Origin: Candidatus Parcubacteria bacterium
GTDB lineage: Bacteria > Patescibacteriota > Patescibacteriia > Patescibacteriales > UBA12075
Reading direction: 5' to 3'
Length of the DNA: 37,353 nucleotides
NCBI GenBank assembly: GCA_023142915.1
Contig: JAGLIO010000074.1
Span: 1-37,353 of the forward strand
Below, one piece after another: positions 8,765 through 18,705 of the stretch (its first letter is position 1; each line of letters opens with the position of its first letter). Position numbers and translations under genes: made by a program. The notes under the pieces are model-generated. The model was not told the origin of the DNA. It was given only the letters and a program-made list of their open reading frames with translations, and made no database searches.

Positions 8765-9970
8765 TTAGAAGTTTGAAGACATCTGGTACATTGGCAGGAT
8801 AATTGCCGCGACCATAAGACCGACGCCGATGCCCATGACAACCATAATTATCGGCTCCATTAAAGTCATTAGGTTCGCGACCATATTATCTATTTCTCTG
8901 CCGTAAAAATCGGTAATGCGCTCCAAAATAACATCCAGCTTGCCTGTTTTTTCTCCAATACTCATCATCTGCGAAACCATATTCGGAATGTCTTTGCTGC
9001 CTGAAAAAACCAATGAAATTGAATTGCCGTCTTCAATCTCTTTTTTAGTCGCCAATATCAAATCTTTATAAACTTGATTTTCCACAACCTCGGACACAAT
9101 TAATAATCCCTTGGAAATATTAACTCCGCCGACTAAAAGAGTGTGAAGCGAACGGGTAAAGCGCACTAAATAAATCAAGCGGAACAAACGACCGAAAATC
9201 GGCAAATGCAAAAGAATTCTGTCAATAACTTTTTTAAAAGCAGGTATTTTTTTTACAATTTTAAAGCCGACTATCAAACCTATTAAAACAATCAAAACCA
9301 GCCACCAAAAACCTGCTAAAAAATCCGATACCGCCACTAATATTTTAGTTGCCATCGGCAATTCAGCTCCAGTTTCAATAAGCACGGCTGTTAACTTCGG
9401 CACCACAAACACCATCATAATAACGCCGACAGCGGTTAAGCCGCAAAATACAAAAGCCGGATAAATCATAGCGCCCTTAATTTTGGAAGTCATGTCATAA
9501 TCCTTTTCCAATTCATCAGCCAAATAATTCAAAACTTCATCAAGCTTACCTGAGGTCTCGCCAGAACGGACAACATTAACATAAAATTTGGAAAAAATAT
9601 GCGGCTTCTTGCCTAAAGCGTCTGACAAGCGCGCGCCTTCGTCAATATCATCGGCAATTTCAGAAATTGCCATTTTTAATTTAACATTGGAGGCTTGCTC
9701 GGTAAGCAATTTCAAAGACTGCACTAAAGCGACATTAGCGGAAATCAAAACCGAAAACTGGCGGGAAAACGCAACCAGTTCTTTGGCTTTTACGCCTCCA
9801 ATTACAATAGAAAAATTGCCAAACCCGCCTGCTTTGGTTTTTTCCAAAGAAACTATATTTAAATGTTTATCTTTCAGCAAATCAATCGCCGCTTCTTCGC
9901 TCTCAGCCTCAACCAAACCGGAAACGGTTTTATTATCTTGATTTGTAGCGCTATATTTAAATGCTTGCAT
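8765..9970 (-). CDS. pilC: Type IV pilus inner-membrane platform protein PilC/GspF
   Basis: YSATNQDNKTVSGLVEAESEEAA N-terminus; repeated T2SSF-type domains; C-terminal LMEPIIMVVMGIGVGLMVAAIILPMYQMS. Confidence 0.95.
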   Translation of the reverse strand: MQAFKYSATNQDNKTVSGLVEAESEEAAIDLLKDKHLNIVSLEKTKAGGFGNFSIVIGGVKAKELVAFSRQFSVLISANVALVQSLKLLTEQASNVKLKMAISEIADDIDEGARLSDALGKKPHIFSKFYVNVVRSGETSGKLDEVLNYLADELEKDYDMTSKIKGAMIYPAFVFCGLTAVGVIMMVFVVPKLTAVLIETGAELPMATKILVAVSDFLAGFWWLVLIVLIGLIVGFKIVKKIPAFKKVIDRILLHLPIFGRLFRLIYLVRFTRSLHTLLVGGVNISKGLLIVSEVVENQVYKDLILATKKEIEDGNSISLVFSGSKDIPNMVSQMMSIGEKTGKLDVILERITDFYGREIDNMVANLMTLMEPIIMVVMGIGVGLMVAAIILPMYQMSSNF

Positions 9971-9973
9971 ATT

Positions 9974-10363
9974 CTAGTCTCGTCCCAATATTTTTTTAAT
10001 CCTTGTAACAACTTCCGAAGGCATAAAATGGGCTTTAATTAAATAATCATCCGCGCCTAAAATCAGGCCCTTTTCAATTTCATCTTTTTGGTTTAAATTC
10101 GTCAAAAGAATAATTGGAATTTTTTTTGTATCCTCATCAGCTTTCAATTTTTCCAACACCTCAAAACCGTTCATTTTCGGCATTAAAATATCCAATAGAA
10201 TTATATCAGAGTCTGTTTTTTTTGCCGCCTCCAAGCCTTTCTCGCCGTCATCCGCGGTTGCGACAACAAACCCCTCGGCTTCAAATTTTATTGAATACAT
10301 GCTTAATAAAAAAGGATCGTCTTCAATTAAAAGAATTTTAATAGGATTATTTTTGTCTGTCAT
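9974..10363 (-). CDS. Single-domain response regulator (REC only)
   Basis: ILLIEDDPFLLSMY...DIILLDILMPKMNG...PIILLTN...GADDYLIKA; no output domain. Confidence 0.93.
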   Translation of the reverse strand: MTDKNNPIKILLIEDDPFLLSMYSIKFEAEGFVVATADDGEKGLEAAKKTDSDIILLDILMPKMNGFEVLEKLKADEDTKKIPIILLTNLNQKDEIEKGLILGADDYLIKAHFMPSEVVTRIKKILGRD

Positions 10364-10390
10364 ATTTTTATTATTATGTTAATTGTTAAT

Positions 10391-12133
10391 TTAATCCTTC
10401 ATCACCCTCATAACCTCCTCCATTGTCGTGATTCCCTGTAAAACTTTTAATATTCCATCTTGTTTTATAGCAATAAATTCTTGCGTGCTTAATATTTGCT
10501 CCATGCTTAAATCGCGATTGCCGTCAAAAATCAATCTTTTTAACTTTTTATTTATATCCAAAACCTCCACAACTGACACCCTGCCGAAGTAACCGCTGTT
10601 GCCGCAGCGCGGACAGCCTTTGCCATGGTAAAAAGTTAATTTTTCCGAATTAAAGCCTTTAACTATTTTATTAATATATTTTTCATCAATATCGCTTATT
10701 TTCGCCTTTACTTCCGATAAAATATCTTTTGGAATTTCAAATTCCTCTTTGCAGTGCGGGCATATTTTTCGCGCTAAGCGCTGTGCAATTACCGTATGAA
10801 CGGTTGAGCCCAGTAAAAAAGGCTCAATGCGCATATCAAGCAAGCGCGGTATAGCGCCAACTGCGCTATTCGTATGCAAAGTGGATAAAACCACGTGTCC
10901 GGTTAAAGCGGCGTGAATCGCCAATTCCGCTGTTTCTTCATCGCGAATTTCTCCAACCATAATTACGTCAGGGTCTTGCCTTAAAAAAGACCTCAGACCT
11001 GTTGAAAAAGTGTAGCCGATCGTAGGTTTGACCTGCGACTGATTAACACCTTTTATTTGATACTCAACCGGATCTTCCAATGTGGAAATATTTACGCCTT
11101 CCTTATTTAAAATATCAATCATTGAAAACAAAGTGGTTGATTTGCCAGAGCCGGTAGGGCCTGTTACCAAAAGCAAGCCTTCGGTTTTTTTTAAATTATT
11201 TTCCACCACTTTTAACTGCCTTCCCTGAAAGCCCAAATCAAGCAAAGTCGGAGCGCCTTTAGTCGTATCTAAAATTCTCATAACCACTTTTTCCGAACCG
11301 ACCAAAGGCAGGATTGAAACGCGAAAATCAATTTCTTTTTTATTTATAAGCAGGCGAATGCGCCCGTCTTGCGGAATTCTGGTTTCGTCAATTTTTAAAT
11401 TCGCCATTACTTTTACGCGGGCGACAATCGCGTTATGCACATTGCGCGGCAGCACCAAAGAAGTATGCAATATGCCGTCAATGCGATACCTGACTCTGCT
11501 TTCCGAATGCAAAGGCTCAATATGAATATCGCTTGCGCCTCCTTCAACCGCGTGGCGTATTATAACTGAAACGATTTTTGCAACTGGAGCGCTCTTGGTT
11601 ATTTCTTCCAAATCAATCTTATCCTTGTCGTCAACCGTCATTAATTCCTCTTCCTCTGACTCTTTGGATTCTATTGCCGAAGAAAGCTCTTCAGAAATTG
11701 ATTCATATTTTTTAATCGCTTGGGCGAAACTGTTTATTGAAACAAGAAAATATTCAACTTCCAAGCCGTTTCCTTTAGCCAAAAAATCCATTGCCTCAAT
11801 CGCTTTAAAATTATCAGGATCAATTATTCCGACTTTTATTTTCTGGTCGTCTTTTGAAAAACATATAATTTTATAATTTTCCGCAACCTCTTTGGAAATT
11901 ATATTGATTATATCTTTATCAATATCTTTTTCCTGCAAATTTTCATAAGGCAGATTATAAAGCGTTGCCTTAAGCTTTGTCAGATCTTCCAAACCGATTA
12001 TTTTCTTATTTACCAAAATTTCTTCAATATTCTTTTTGTTCGCTTTTGCCTCTTCTTTAAATTCAATTATTTGCTCTTGCGTTAACATTTGATTTTCAAC
12101 CAAATGCCTTAAAATTTCTTCCTGTTTTGCCAT
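10391..12133 (-). CDS. pilB: Type IV pilus assembly ATPase PilB/GspE
   Basis: Walker A GPTGSGKSTT, Asp/His boxes, CPHC...CPRCG zinc motif, MshEN-like N-terminus. Confidence 0.96.
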   Translation of the reverse strand: MAKQEEILRHLVENQMLTQEQIIEFKEEAKANKKNIEEILVNKKIIGLEDLTKLKATLYNLPYENLQEKDIDKDIINIISKEVAENYKIICFSKDDQKIKVGIIDPDNFKAIEAMDFLAKGNGLEVEYFLVSINSFAQAIKKYESISEELSSAIESKESEEEELMTVDDKDKIDLEEITKSAPVAKIVSVIIRHAVEGGASDIHIEPLHSESRVRYRIDGILHTSLVLPRNVHNAIVARVKVMANLKIDETRIPQDGRIRLLINKKEIDFRVSILPLVGSEKVVMRILDTTKGAPTLLDLGFQGRQLKVVENNLKKTEGLLLVTGPTGSGKSTTLFSMIDILNKEGVNISTLEDPVEYQIKGVNQSQVKPTIGYTFSTGLRSFLRQDPDVIMVGEIRDEETAELAIHAALTGHVVLSTLHTNSAVGAIPRLLDMRIEPFLLGSTVHTVIAQRLARKICPHCKEEFEIPKDILSEVKAKISDIDEKYINKIVKGFNSEKLTFYHGKGCPRCGNSGYFGRVSVVEVLDINKKLKRLIFDGNRDLSMEQILSTQEFIAIKQDGILKVLQGITTMEEVMRVMKD

Positions 12134-12140
12134 ATATTAA

Positions 12141-12437
12141 TTATTTCGTAAAAGGATTTTTTTTGCCAATTTTTAAATCCTCTATATCTTTAATTTTAAC
12201 TGAATTATCTTTTAAGCCTCTATAACGGCTATCTCTCAAAAAACCTGAGTCAAATTTTTTAGTCGGCATATCAAGCGCTTTAAAATCCGTTTGCGGAGCC
12301 AAAAGAGAGTCTTCTTTTTTATCGCTGCCGGTAAAAATATGATCTTTCAACAGCAAAACAGCGATAATAATAAAAATTACGCCTAAGACAGCTCCGTAAA
12401 TTAAATTTTTCTTTTGATTAGATTTCTGCGTTAACAT
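12141..12437 (-). CDS. Small single-TM protein in the pilus operon (PilP-like position)
   Basis: Between pilO and pilB; one TM and a short periplasmic tail ending KIGKKNPF. Confidence 0.55.
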   Translation of the reverse strand: MLTQKSNQKKNLIYGAVLGVIFIIIAVLLLKDHIFTGSDKKEDSLLAPQTDFKALDMPTKKFDSGFLRDSRYRGLKDNSVKIKDIEDLKIGKKNPFTK

Positions 12438-13083
12438 CTTGTTTATCTTTTAAATAATATGATGTAACCGTTAAATTTAAAGCTCCGGCTTCCATGTCAA
12501 AATTCAATTCATTAATATCCAATATCTGCAATTTTTTTTCAAACGTAAATAATACTTTTTTAAAATGTTCATAATCGCTAACTCCTGAAATTGACAAATC
12601 TATTTTAAGTTCATCTATGTCGGAAACCGGTGCTGCTGTGCCAACATCCGTTTCCACGCGCCTGCTTCTTGAATTATTTGCTGTCTGGCTTTCATATATT
12701 TCAATAGAATCAAGAATCAAGCCTTGGCGCAGAATAAAAGCCTCCATATTTGTAAATAAAAAATTTTTCTTGATTTTTTCAGGAATCATTATGCTTATTC
12801 TTTGCTTTTCGGTCTCGCTAACGCTTTCATAAGCCAAGCGATATTCTTGCAATTTTTCCAATTTTTTTCCAAGCATTGCTTTATTATTTTCCTTATTTTC
12901 ATTAACAGCTTCAATATTATTTTTTATGCTATCCTGCTTGGCTTTAATAATATAAAAATAACCGATGTATAATAATAAAACAACCGCCAGCGCGACAATA
13001 AAACCAAAATATTTAAGCAAAAATAAATTTATTTTATTCTGCATTTCTTTATTTTGTTTGCTGCTTATTTCCGGTTTGTTCAT
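12418..13083 (-). CDS. pilO: Type IV pilus assembly protein PilO-like
   Basis: N-terminal TM, coiled coil, small alpha/beta domain; position in the pilMNO order. Confidence 0.72.
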   Translation of the reverse strand: MNKPEISSKQNKEMQNKINLFLLKYFGFIVALAVVLLLYIGYFYIIKAKQDSIKNNIEAVNENKENNKAMLGKKLEKLQEYRLAYESVSETEKQRISIMIPEKIKKNFLFTNMEAFILRQGLILDSIEIYESQTANNSRSRRVETDVGTAAPVSDIDELKIDLSISGVSDYEHFKKVLFTFEKKLQILDINELNFDMEAGALNLTVTSYYLKDKQDVNAEI

Positions 13084-14051
13084 TTTATTTTAAAAATATC
13101 CGGAGATAACTCCAGTTCTAATGAATATTTTACGCCGCTTTTTATTTTTTCATCTTCTTCGCCTTCCTCGTTCATTGATCCTGATAAAGTGTTTGCTTTT
13201 AGCACATGCTTGTCAGCCCTTAAAATTCTTAGCTGATTATCAATATCGCTATAATTTTTAGCAACCGCCTCAAAATTAAAAGTTCCGGCAATATCGCCTG
13301 AAACGCTGCTTGTGTAATAAGTATTGGATAAAGTATTTTCTTCCAAAAATTTAAAAAAATTAGTCCAATGTATGTGGCTATCAAGCAAATCCGCGGCAAT
13401 ATTCAATTTTTCTTGAAACTCAATAATTTCCTGGTTCTGCTCTTCAAGCTTATCAATTTTAACATTTAAAACTTTAATCTCCCTGTCCAAGTCCTTGCCC
13501 TCTAAACCGGACGCGTATTCCTTGTAAATCAATTGCGCGTAAAAACCGCCGATTACCAAAACAACAAAAACCAAGCCGAATAAAATAAAAATGATATTTT
13601 TTTTCCAATTTATGTAAGTTGTGACATCCTCTTTGATTAAATTGGTTTTTAAAGTGGCTTCCAGCGAATATCCGGAACTATCAATTTTATTAATTCCGGA
13701 TTTCAAACCCGCAAGACTTAAACCGCTTTTAACGGACTTTTTCTGATTTGAATTCGGAGCGGCGATTTTTATATTTTTCTTTACTGAAAAACTTTTGTCT
13801 TGCTTTTCCGTTTTTAAAGCTTCGTTATATTCATTTAAAAAACGCTTTTTAGCCGCAAAATCAGAATTATTATCAATAATATTGTTTTGCGATTTTTTAA
13901 AAAAAGAAAAGAAACCCTTTTTATTTTCTTCCAAAGGCTGATTGTCTGCCAAGCCGCTATCAGGCGACGTCCACGCGATTTTCTCTTTCTCTTCTTTTAG
14001 CCCGGCTTTTTTTACATTTTCTTGATTTGTTACAAAGTTATTGCCGCTCAT
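13080..14051 (-). CDS. pilN: Type IV pilus assembly protein PilN-like with a long cytoplasmic N-terminus
   Basis: TM segment NIIFILFGLVFVVLVIGGFYAQ, coiled coil, position downstream of pilM. Confidence 0.7.
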   Translation of the reverse strand: MSGNNFVTNQENVKKAGLKEEKEKIAWTSPDSGLADNQPLEENKKGFFSFFKKSQNNIIDNNSDFAAKKRFLNEYNEALKTEKQDKSFSVKKNIKIAAPNSNQKKSVKSGLSLAGLKSGINKIDSSGYSLEATLKTNLIKEDVTTYINWKKNIIFILFGLVFVVLVIGGFYAQLIYKEYASGLEGKDLDREIKVLNVKIDKLEEQNQEIIEFQEKLNIAADLLDSHIHWTNFFKFLEENTLSNTYYTSSVSGDIAGTFNFEAVAKNYSDIDNQLRILRADKHVLKANTLSGSMNEEGEEDEKIKSGVKYSLELELSPDIFKIK

Positions 14052-14094
14052 AAATTACAAATTAATAAATAATGCGAATACTACAAATTATATT

Positions 14095-15150
14095 TTATTC
14101 TAATTCCCTAATAGCCAAGCCGATTGCTACTGCCAGTCTGGGACCGATCTCTTGCAATAACGGCTTTAATTCTTCCGGATAAGAAACTCTGGACCAAGGA
14201 TCTCCGATAATTACTTTCATATCCAAAATTTTAGCCAAATATTTGGTCAAATCAGGCAAAAGCGCTGAACCGCCTGACAAAACAATCTTTTCAATTTTTT
14301 TATTATTCTTATCCTGGAAATGATTGATGGCGTATTTTATCTCATTAACTACCGGCGAAACAGCGTCAATAATCGCTTTCGGCGCCTTGCTGCCGGGCGA
14401 AGCAATCGCGGAAACGCCCAAATCATATTTGAATTGTTCGGACTTATCCAAAGAAATATTTAAATTCTTGGCTATCGCTTCTGTTATTTTTTCTCCTCCA
14501 ACGTCAATGCTACGATTCAATATGGGAATAATGGAATCAACCACAGACACATCCGTGGTGCTGGCGCCGACTTCAACCAGCATTATTGTTGATTTATCAT
14601 TTCCAAGCAAAGAGCGAATCAGGGAAAAAGTTTCCGTTTCCAAGCTTAATAAATTTATTTTTGCCAATTTAAAAATTTCAATATATTTTTTCACTAAAAT
14701 TCGCGGCGCTCCCGTTAATAAAACTTTAATATTATTAACATTTTGTTTGTTATTTTTTTCTTTCTGGCTAGCGTCAATTTCTTTCCAATCCAAAATCATA
14801 TCTTCCAATGGAAGCGGAATTACTTTTTTTGCCTCCCAATGAATAGCCGAAGCAATATCTTTTTTGGAAACATTGGATAAATTCAAAATTGAAGAAAAAA
14901 CAGAAAAAGTCGGCAAAGCGGAAATCGCGCTTTGCGCGCTTATTCCGGCTTCTCTGATAATTTTTTTTATCACACGAGCGGAAAGCTCGGGATTATTCTG
15001 CCAATCCATGGTTTTTGATTTTTCACTTTCGCTAAAGCCATAGCTTGCCAGTTTAATTTTTCCGCTTTCTTTTTTTAGCTCAACAATTTTTATGCCGGTG
15101 CTGCCGATATCTATGCCCATATAGCTTGCCGAATTTGATAATAACGCCAT
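14095..15150 (-). CDS. pilM: Type IV pilus assembly ATPase-like protein PilM
   Basis: SYMGIDIGSTGIKIVELKKESGKIKLASYG; actin/FtsA-like VLSGGSALLPDLTKYLA. Confidence 0.93.
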   Translation of the reverse strand: MALLSNSASYMGIDIGSTGIKIVELKKESGKIKLASYGFSESEKSKTMDWQNNPELSARVIKKIIREAGISAQSAISALPTFSVFSSILNLSNVSKKDIASAIHWEAKKVIPLPLEDMILDWKEIDASQKEKNNKQNVNNIKVLLTGAPRILVKKYIEIFKLAKINLLSLETETFSLIRSLLGNDKSTIMLVEVGASTTDVSVVDSIIPILNRSIDVGGEKITEAIAKNLNISLDKSEQFKYDLGVSAIASPGSKAPKAIIDAVSPVVNEIKYAINHFQDKNNKKIEKIVLSGGSALLPDLTKYLAKILDMKVIIGDPWSRVSYPEELKPLLQEIGPRLAVAIGLAIRELE

Positions 15151-15281
15151 AAAGTATTTTGCGCGATTTCTTAATTTGTAGTATAATTTATATACATCTG
15201 AAATTACTGTCTCTAGCGCATGCTAATAAATATTTTCTTTTTTTATTATACCACAAAACAGCGCTTAAACAAAATACTTTT

Positions 15282-16517
15282 ATGAATTTTTGGCATAAAT
15301 ACCAAAAACTTATTCTAATAACGGGTTTTCTTGCTATTTGTTTATCAATCGGCTATTTTTTGTATTTAATATTCTTTAAACCGTCTATTCCGACAACACC
15401 CATAAACAAAGAAAAAACAAGCACCTCGAGCGTAGATGGTTTCCCTGATTCTTCCGGAGCAAAAACAATTGGCAAAACAGAAGACGACTCGCAGACAAGC
15501 GATACTTTTTTACCGCAAAACAGGATCAGCGAAATAGCCAGAGGCGGCTTAACCAAAACAAGCAAATTAAACAATGAAAGCTCCCTTAATCCCATAATCA
15601 GCTCTGATGGAAATAATTTGCAATATTACAGCAGAGAAGACGGACATTTTTATAAAATTGATAAAAACGGCAAAGCAATTTTACTGTCGGAAAAAAGATT
15701 TCACAATGTTGAAAATATTGTTTGGGCGGATACTAAAAATAAAGCTATCATTGAATATCCTGACGGAGCAAATACTTTATATAATTTTGATACAAATAAG
15801 CAAATAACACTGCCATTGCATTGGAAAGATTTTAATTTTAGTCCCGGTTCTGACGAAATCGTCATGAAAAGCATCGGTCTTGATCCGGGAAACCGCTGGC
15901 TGGCTATTGCCAGTGATGACGGTTCCAAAGTTCGCGCCCTTGAGCCATTGGGAACAAAAGACGATACAGTCTATCCTGCTTGGTCTCCCAGTAATCAAAT
16001 CGCCGCGGTTTTTACGGAAAGCCGTGATTTTGACCGCCAAGAAGTTTATTTTGTAGGACTGAATAATGAAAATTTCAAATCCACCATTGTTGACGGCCGC
16101 GGCTTCCAGCCGAAATGGTCGCCAAAAGGCGATCAATTGCTTTATAGCGTTTACTCAAGTAAAAACAATCTTAAGCCGAATCTTTGGGTGGTAAACGCGC
16201 AAGGCGAATCAATCGGCAGCGGACGAAAAAGCTTAAACATTGAAACTTGGGCGGAAAAATGCGTTTATGGCAACAGCACTGCGTTATACTGCGCTGTCCC
16301 TGAAAATCTGCCGGAAGGCGCCGGTTTGTTTCCAGAACTTGCTTTGGAAAGCAAAGACAATATCTATAAAATTGACACAAAAACCGGAGTAAAAAAATTA
16401 ATCGCCATACCTGATCAAGATTTTAGCATGTCTAATTTGATGATTAGCGAAAACGGCTATCATCTTTATTTTACTGACAATGAAAATAATAATATTCATA
16501 AGATTAAATTGAAATAA
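15282..16517 (+). CDS. Membrane-anchored beta-propeller (WD40/TolB-like) protein
   Basis: Probable start MNFWHKYQK, internal to the track ORF 15159..16517; TM segment; repeated PAWSPSNQIAAV/QPKWSPKGDQLLYSV motifs. Confidence 0.75.
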   Translation: MNFWHKYQKLILITGFLAICLSIGYFLYLIFFKPSIPTTPINKEKTSTSSVDGFPDSSGAKTIGKTEDDSQTSDTFLPQNRISEIARGGLTKTSKLNNESSLNPIISSDGNNLQYYSREDGHFYKIDKNGKAILLSEKRFHNVENIVWADTKNKAIIEYPDGANTLYNFDTNKQITLPLHWKDFNFSPGSDEIVMKSIGLDPGNRWLAIASDDGSKVRALEPLGTKDDTVYPAWSPSNQIAAVFTESRDFDRQEVYFVGLNNENFKSTIVDGRGFQPKWSPKGDQLLYSVYSSKNNLKPNLWVVNAQGESIGSGRKSLNIETWAEKCVYGNSTALYCAVPENLPEGAGLFPELALESKDNIYKIDTKTGVKKLIAIPDQDFSMSNLMISENGYHLYFTDNENNNIHKIKLK

Positions 16518-16520
16518 TTC

Positions 16521-17252
16521 ATGAATTTTATTTTTGATTTAATTTTCCCGATAGAATGCTTGGGCTGTGGCAAGCAGGGAAAATGGCTATGCGACAAATG
16601 CTTTAAAAAACTTGAAGTTAACAGCAAACAGCATTGCTTGAATTGCAAAATTGAAAATGATTTCGGAGAATTATGCCCTGAATGTAAAAAATTGTTTTAC
16701 TTGGACGGCGCACTTGCTGCTGGAAATTATGAAAACAAGCTAATAGCGCAATTAATTAAGCAATATAAATATTATTTTTCTAAAAAAATCGCTGATATTC
16801 TCAGCGATTTTTTACTTTTCTTTCTTAGGAATTTAAACAGCCAAATAATTTTACTGCCAACGAAAAAAGCGAACGCGCCTGAATTTTTATTTAAACAAAA
16901 TAATTATTATATTATGCCGGTTCCTTTGCATAAACGCCGCTTGCGCTGGCGCGGCTTTAACCAAGCAGAGGAACTCGCAAAAATATTATCAAAAAAACTG
17001 AACATTCCAATGCTTTTAAACCAATTATCCAGAAAAAGGCACAGCAAGCCTCAAGCCAAAATGAATTCACAAAAAAGAAAAACCAACATCAGCGGCTGCT
17101 TTCAACACACTGGCGCCCCTCTTGACGGAAAAAATATTATTCTTATTGATGACGTCGTGACAAGCGGCTCAACCCTGAATGAATGCGCGAAAGTTTTAAA
17201 AGAAAAAGGCGCGAAAGAGGTTTGGGGAATTTGCGTTGCTTGGGGCGGGTAG
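16521..17252 (+). CDS. comF: ComF family protein (phosphoribosyltransferase-like)
   Basis: Zn motif CLGCGKQGKWLCDKC, HKRRLRWRGFNQAEELAK, PRPP loop IILIDDVVTSGSTLNECAK. Confidence 0.94.
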   Translation: MNFIFDLIFPIECLGCGKQGKWLCDKCFKKLEVNSKQHCLNCKIENDFGELCPECKKLFYLDGALAAGNYENKLIAQLIKQYKYYFSKKIADILSDFLLFFLRNLNSQIILLPTKKANAPEFLFKQNNYYIMPVPLHKRRLRWRGFNQAEELAKILSKKLNIPMLLNQLSRKRHSKPQAKMNSQKRKTNISGCFQHTGAPLDGKNIILIDDVVTSGSTLNECAKVLKEKGAKEVWGICVAWGG

Positions 17253-17254
17253 GA

Positions 17255-17593
17255 TTATAAACCAAAATGTTTTTTTAAATATTCTTCTACTTGAGCCATT
17301 ACAATAAATTCTATTTCACCAATCTTATGAATAAAACGCGCTTTATCAAAACTGATTACGTGATAAACTTTGATTAATGAATCTTTATTTAACCTATTTT
17401 TTAAATCTTTTTTTACCGCAATGTCATCTATATATTTATTGGTTGAGCTAGTCATAGGCATTATAGTAACTACTGTTGCAATCTGTATTTGTTTATTGCT
17501 TTCAATAATAAGAGCCGGCCTATCTTTCATATATTCATGACCGACGCTTTTGCTTTCTATAAATTTAACTAACCATATTTCTCCTTTCTTCAT
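17255..17593 (-). CDS. PemK/MazF-like toxin (mRNA interferase family)
   Basis: MKKGEIWLVKF...RPALIIES...ATVVTIMPMTSS; C-terminal IGEIEFIVMAQVEEYLKKHFGL. Confidence 0.85.
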   Translation of the reverse strand: MKKGEIWLVKFIESKSVGHEYMKDRPALIIESNKQIQIATVVTIMPMTSSTNKYIDDIAVKKDLKNRLNKDSLIKVYHVISFDKARFIHKIGEIEFIVMAQVEEYLKKHFGL

Positions 17594-18336
17594 AGTTGTT
17601 TTAAGCTGCGATAATAATTAGCTTCATCCGCTGGCATATCGCCAAGGACATCAAGCGCGTCTCTGCCGGCGGCATCCTGCATTGCCGACAACTCCTTAAA
17701 TGAAGAATTTTTTATTACATTTTTTACAACCCCGTTAACCATATAATTATCATTTTGATGAATAAAAATTGGCGTAATATTTTCGGTTGACTCTGAGGTA
17801 AGCGCGATTTGCTTTCCTTTGCCATCCCATAAAAATTTTTTTATGTTCGCGGCGCCGTCAATTACAGATAACACATAATCACCATTACTAGGACTTTTAT
17901 TACCCGGATCAATCAACACGTAATCGCCCTCTTCAATGGAAAATTCACCATTCACTTTAGCCTGATTCATTGACGGACCTTGAGCCTTAACCGCGAAAAT
18001 ATTTTTTACCTTGCCAATCAAACTTTTTGATACGCGGAGATATCCTTCCAAATTCTCTTCGGCAAACGCGCTTGCTTCACCGCAATCAGCACAGCCATAA
18101 ATAGGGACAGCCACAACGGAATCTTTTCTTATAATTTCCGGATTTACTTTCCCAATTTCACCGGTTTTCTTATTGATATCAACTAATCCCTTCTTTTCCA
18201 ATTGAGCTAAATGATGGCGAATTTTTTGCGGATGCGTTTCATCCACCAATAAAGCAATATCCCTTAAACTCATTTTTTTAAGATTTATCTTTGATGAAAT
18301 GCTTAATAATTTATTTTGTATAGGGTGGATTTGCAT
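17590..18336 (-). CDS. LexA-like S24-peptidase transcriptional repressor
   Basis: N-terminal winged-HTH-like region, LexA-type YGCADCGEASAFAEENLEGYLRV, catalytic GPSMNQA Ser region, ANIKKF Lys region. Confidence 0.88.
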   Translation of the reverse strand: MQIHPIQNKLLSISSKINLKKMSLRDIALLVDETHPQKIRHHLAQLEKKGLVDINKKTGEIGKVNPEIIRKDSVVAVPIYGCADCGEASAFAEENLEGYLRVSKSLIGKVKNIFAVKAQGPSMNQAKVNGEFSIEEGDYVLIDPGNKSPSNGDYVLSVIDGAANIKKFLWDGKGKQIALTSESTENITPIFIHQNDNYMVNGVVKNVIKNSSFKELSAMQDAAGRDALDVLGDMPADEANYYRSLKQL

Positions 18337-18361
18337 AATTTTTCTCTAATTGCTTGTTAAT

Positions 18362-18390
18362 ATTATATATCAAATATATATCCTTGTCAA
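18362..18390 (-). promoter_or_regulatory. Consensus sigma70-type promoter for the S24/MazF operon
   Basis: Minus strand TTGACA (18390-18385), 17-nt spacer, TATAAT (18367-18362). Confidence 0.8.
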
Positions 18391-18417
18391 ATTTATGTCA
18401 TAAATTCTCGCTTATCT

Positions 18418-18434
18418 TGTCAAGTGTCTTGACA
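18418..18434. promoter_or_regulatory. Candidate operator overlapping the rightward -35
   Basis: Inverted repeat TGTCAAG-TGT-CTTGACA; further TGTCA sites at 18385-18389 and 18396-18400. Confidence 0.55.
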
Positions 18435-18457
18435 CTTTATCTTAAATTTATTAATAT
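18429..18457 (+). promoter_or_regulatory. Rightward promoter for the 47-aa ORF
   Basis: TTGACA, 17-nt spacer, TAATAT. Confidence 0.7.
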
Positions 18458-18544
18458 TAAGTTAAGAGTACTTTTCTCGCTCCCCAGAAGCGAGTTTATT
18501 AACCCTGATTTGAGTCTGGGGCGCAAATCAATTAAAACAAAATT

Positions 18545-18688
18545 ATGAATAATTCTAGAAAAGTCACCAGCCGTAGTGCGGCTAGAGCTTCAAGCAATGT
18601 TTTACGAGATGATCGGACTGGTCGGAAATCAAAAACAGCGGCAGGCAGCGCGCTGTCTCAAACTCCGAATAAACGGAGGAAAAAATAA
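18545..18688 (+). CDS. Small basic 47-aa protein (KVTS...AAGSALSQ type)
   Basis: Own translation MNNSRKVTSRSAARASSNVLRDDRTGRKSKTAAGSALSQTPNKRRKK. Promoter upstream, terminator downstream. Absent from the ORF track because it is short. Confidence 0.72.
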   Translation: MNNSRKVTSRSAARASSNVLRDDRTGRKSKTAAGSALSQTPNKRRKK

Positions 18689-18705
18689 AAACAAATATAG
18701 CATGG

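Noticed and set aside
15607-16380. Several short ORFs overlapping the beta-propeller and antisense to it
   Set aside because: No motifs; explained by the long coding frame on the plus strand.
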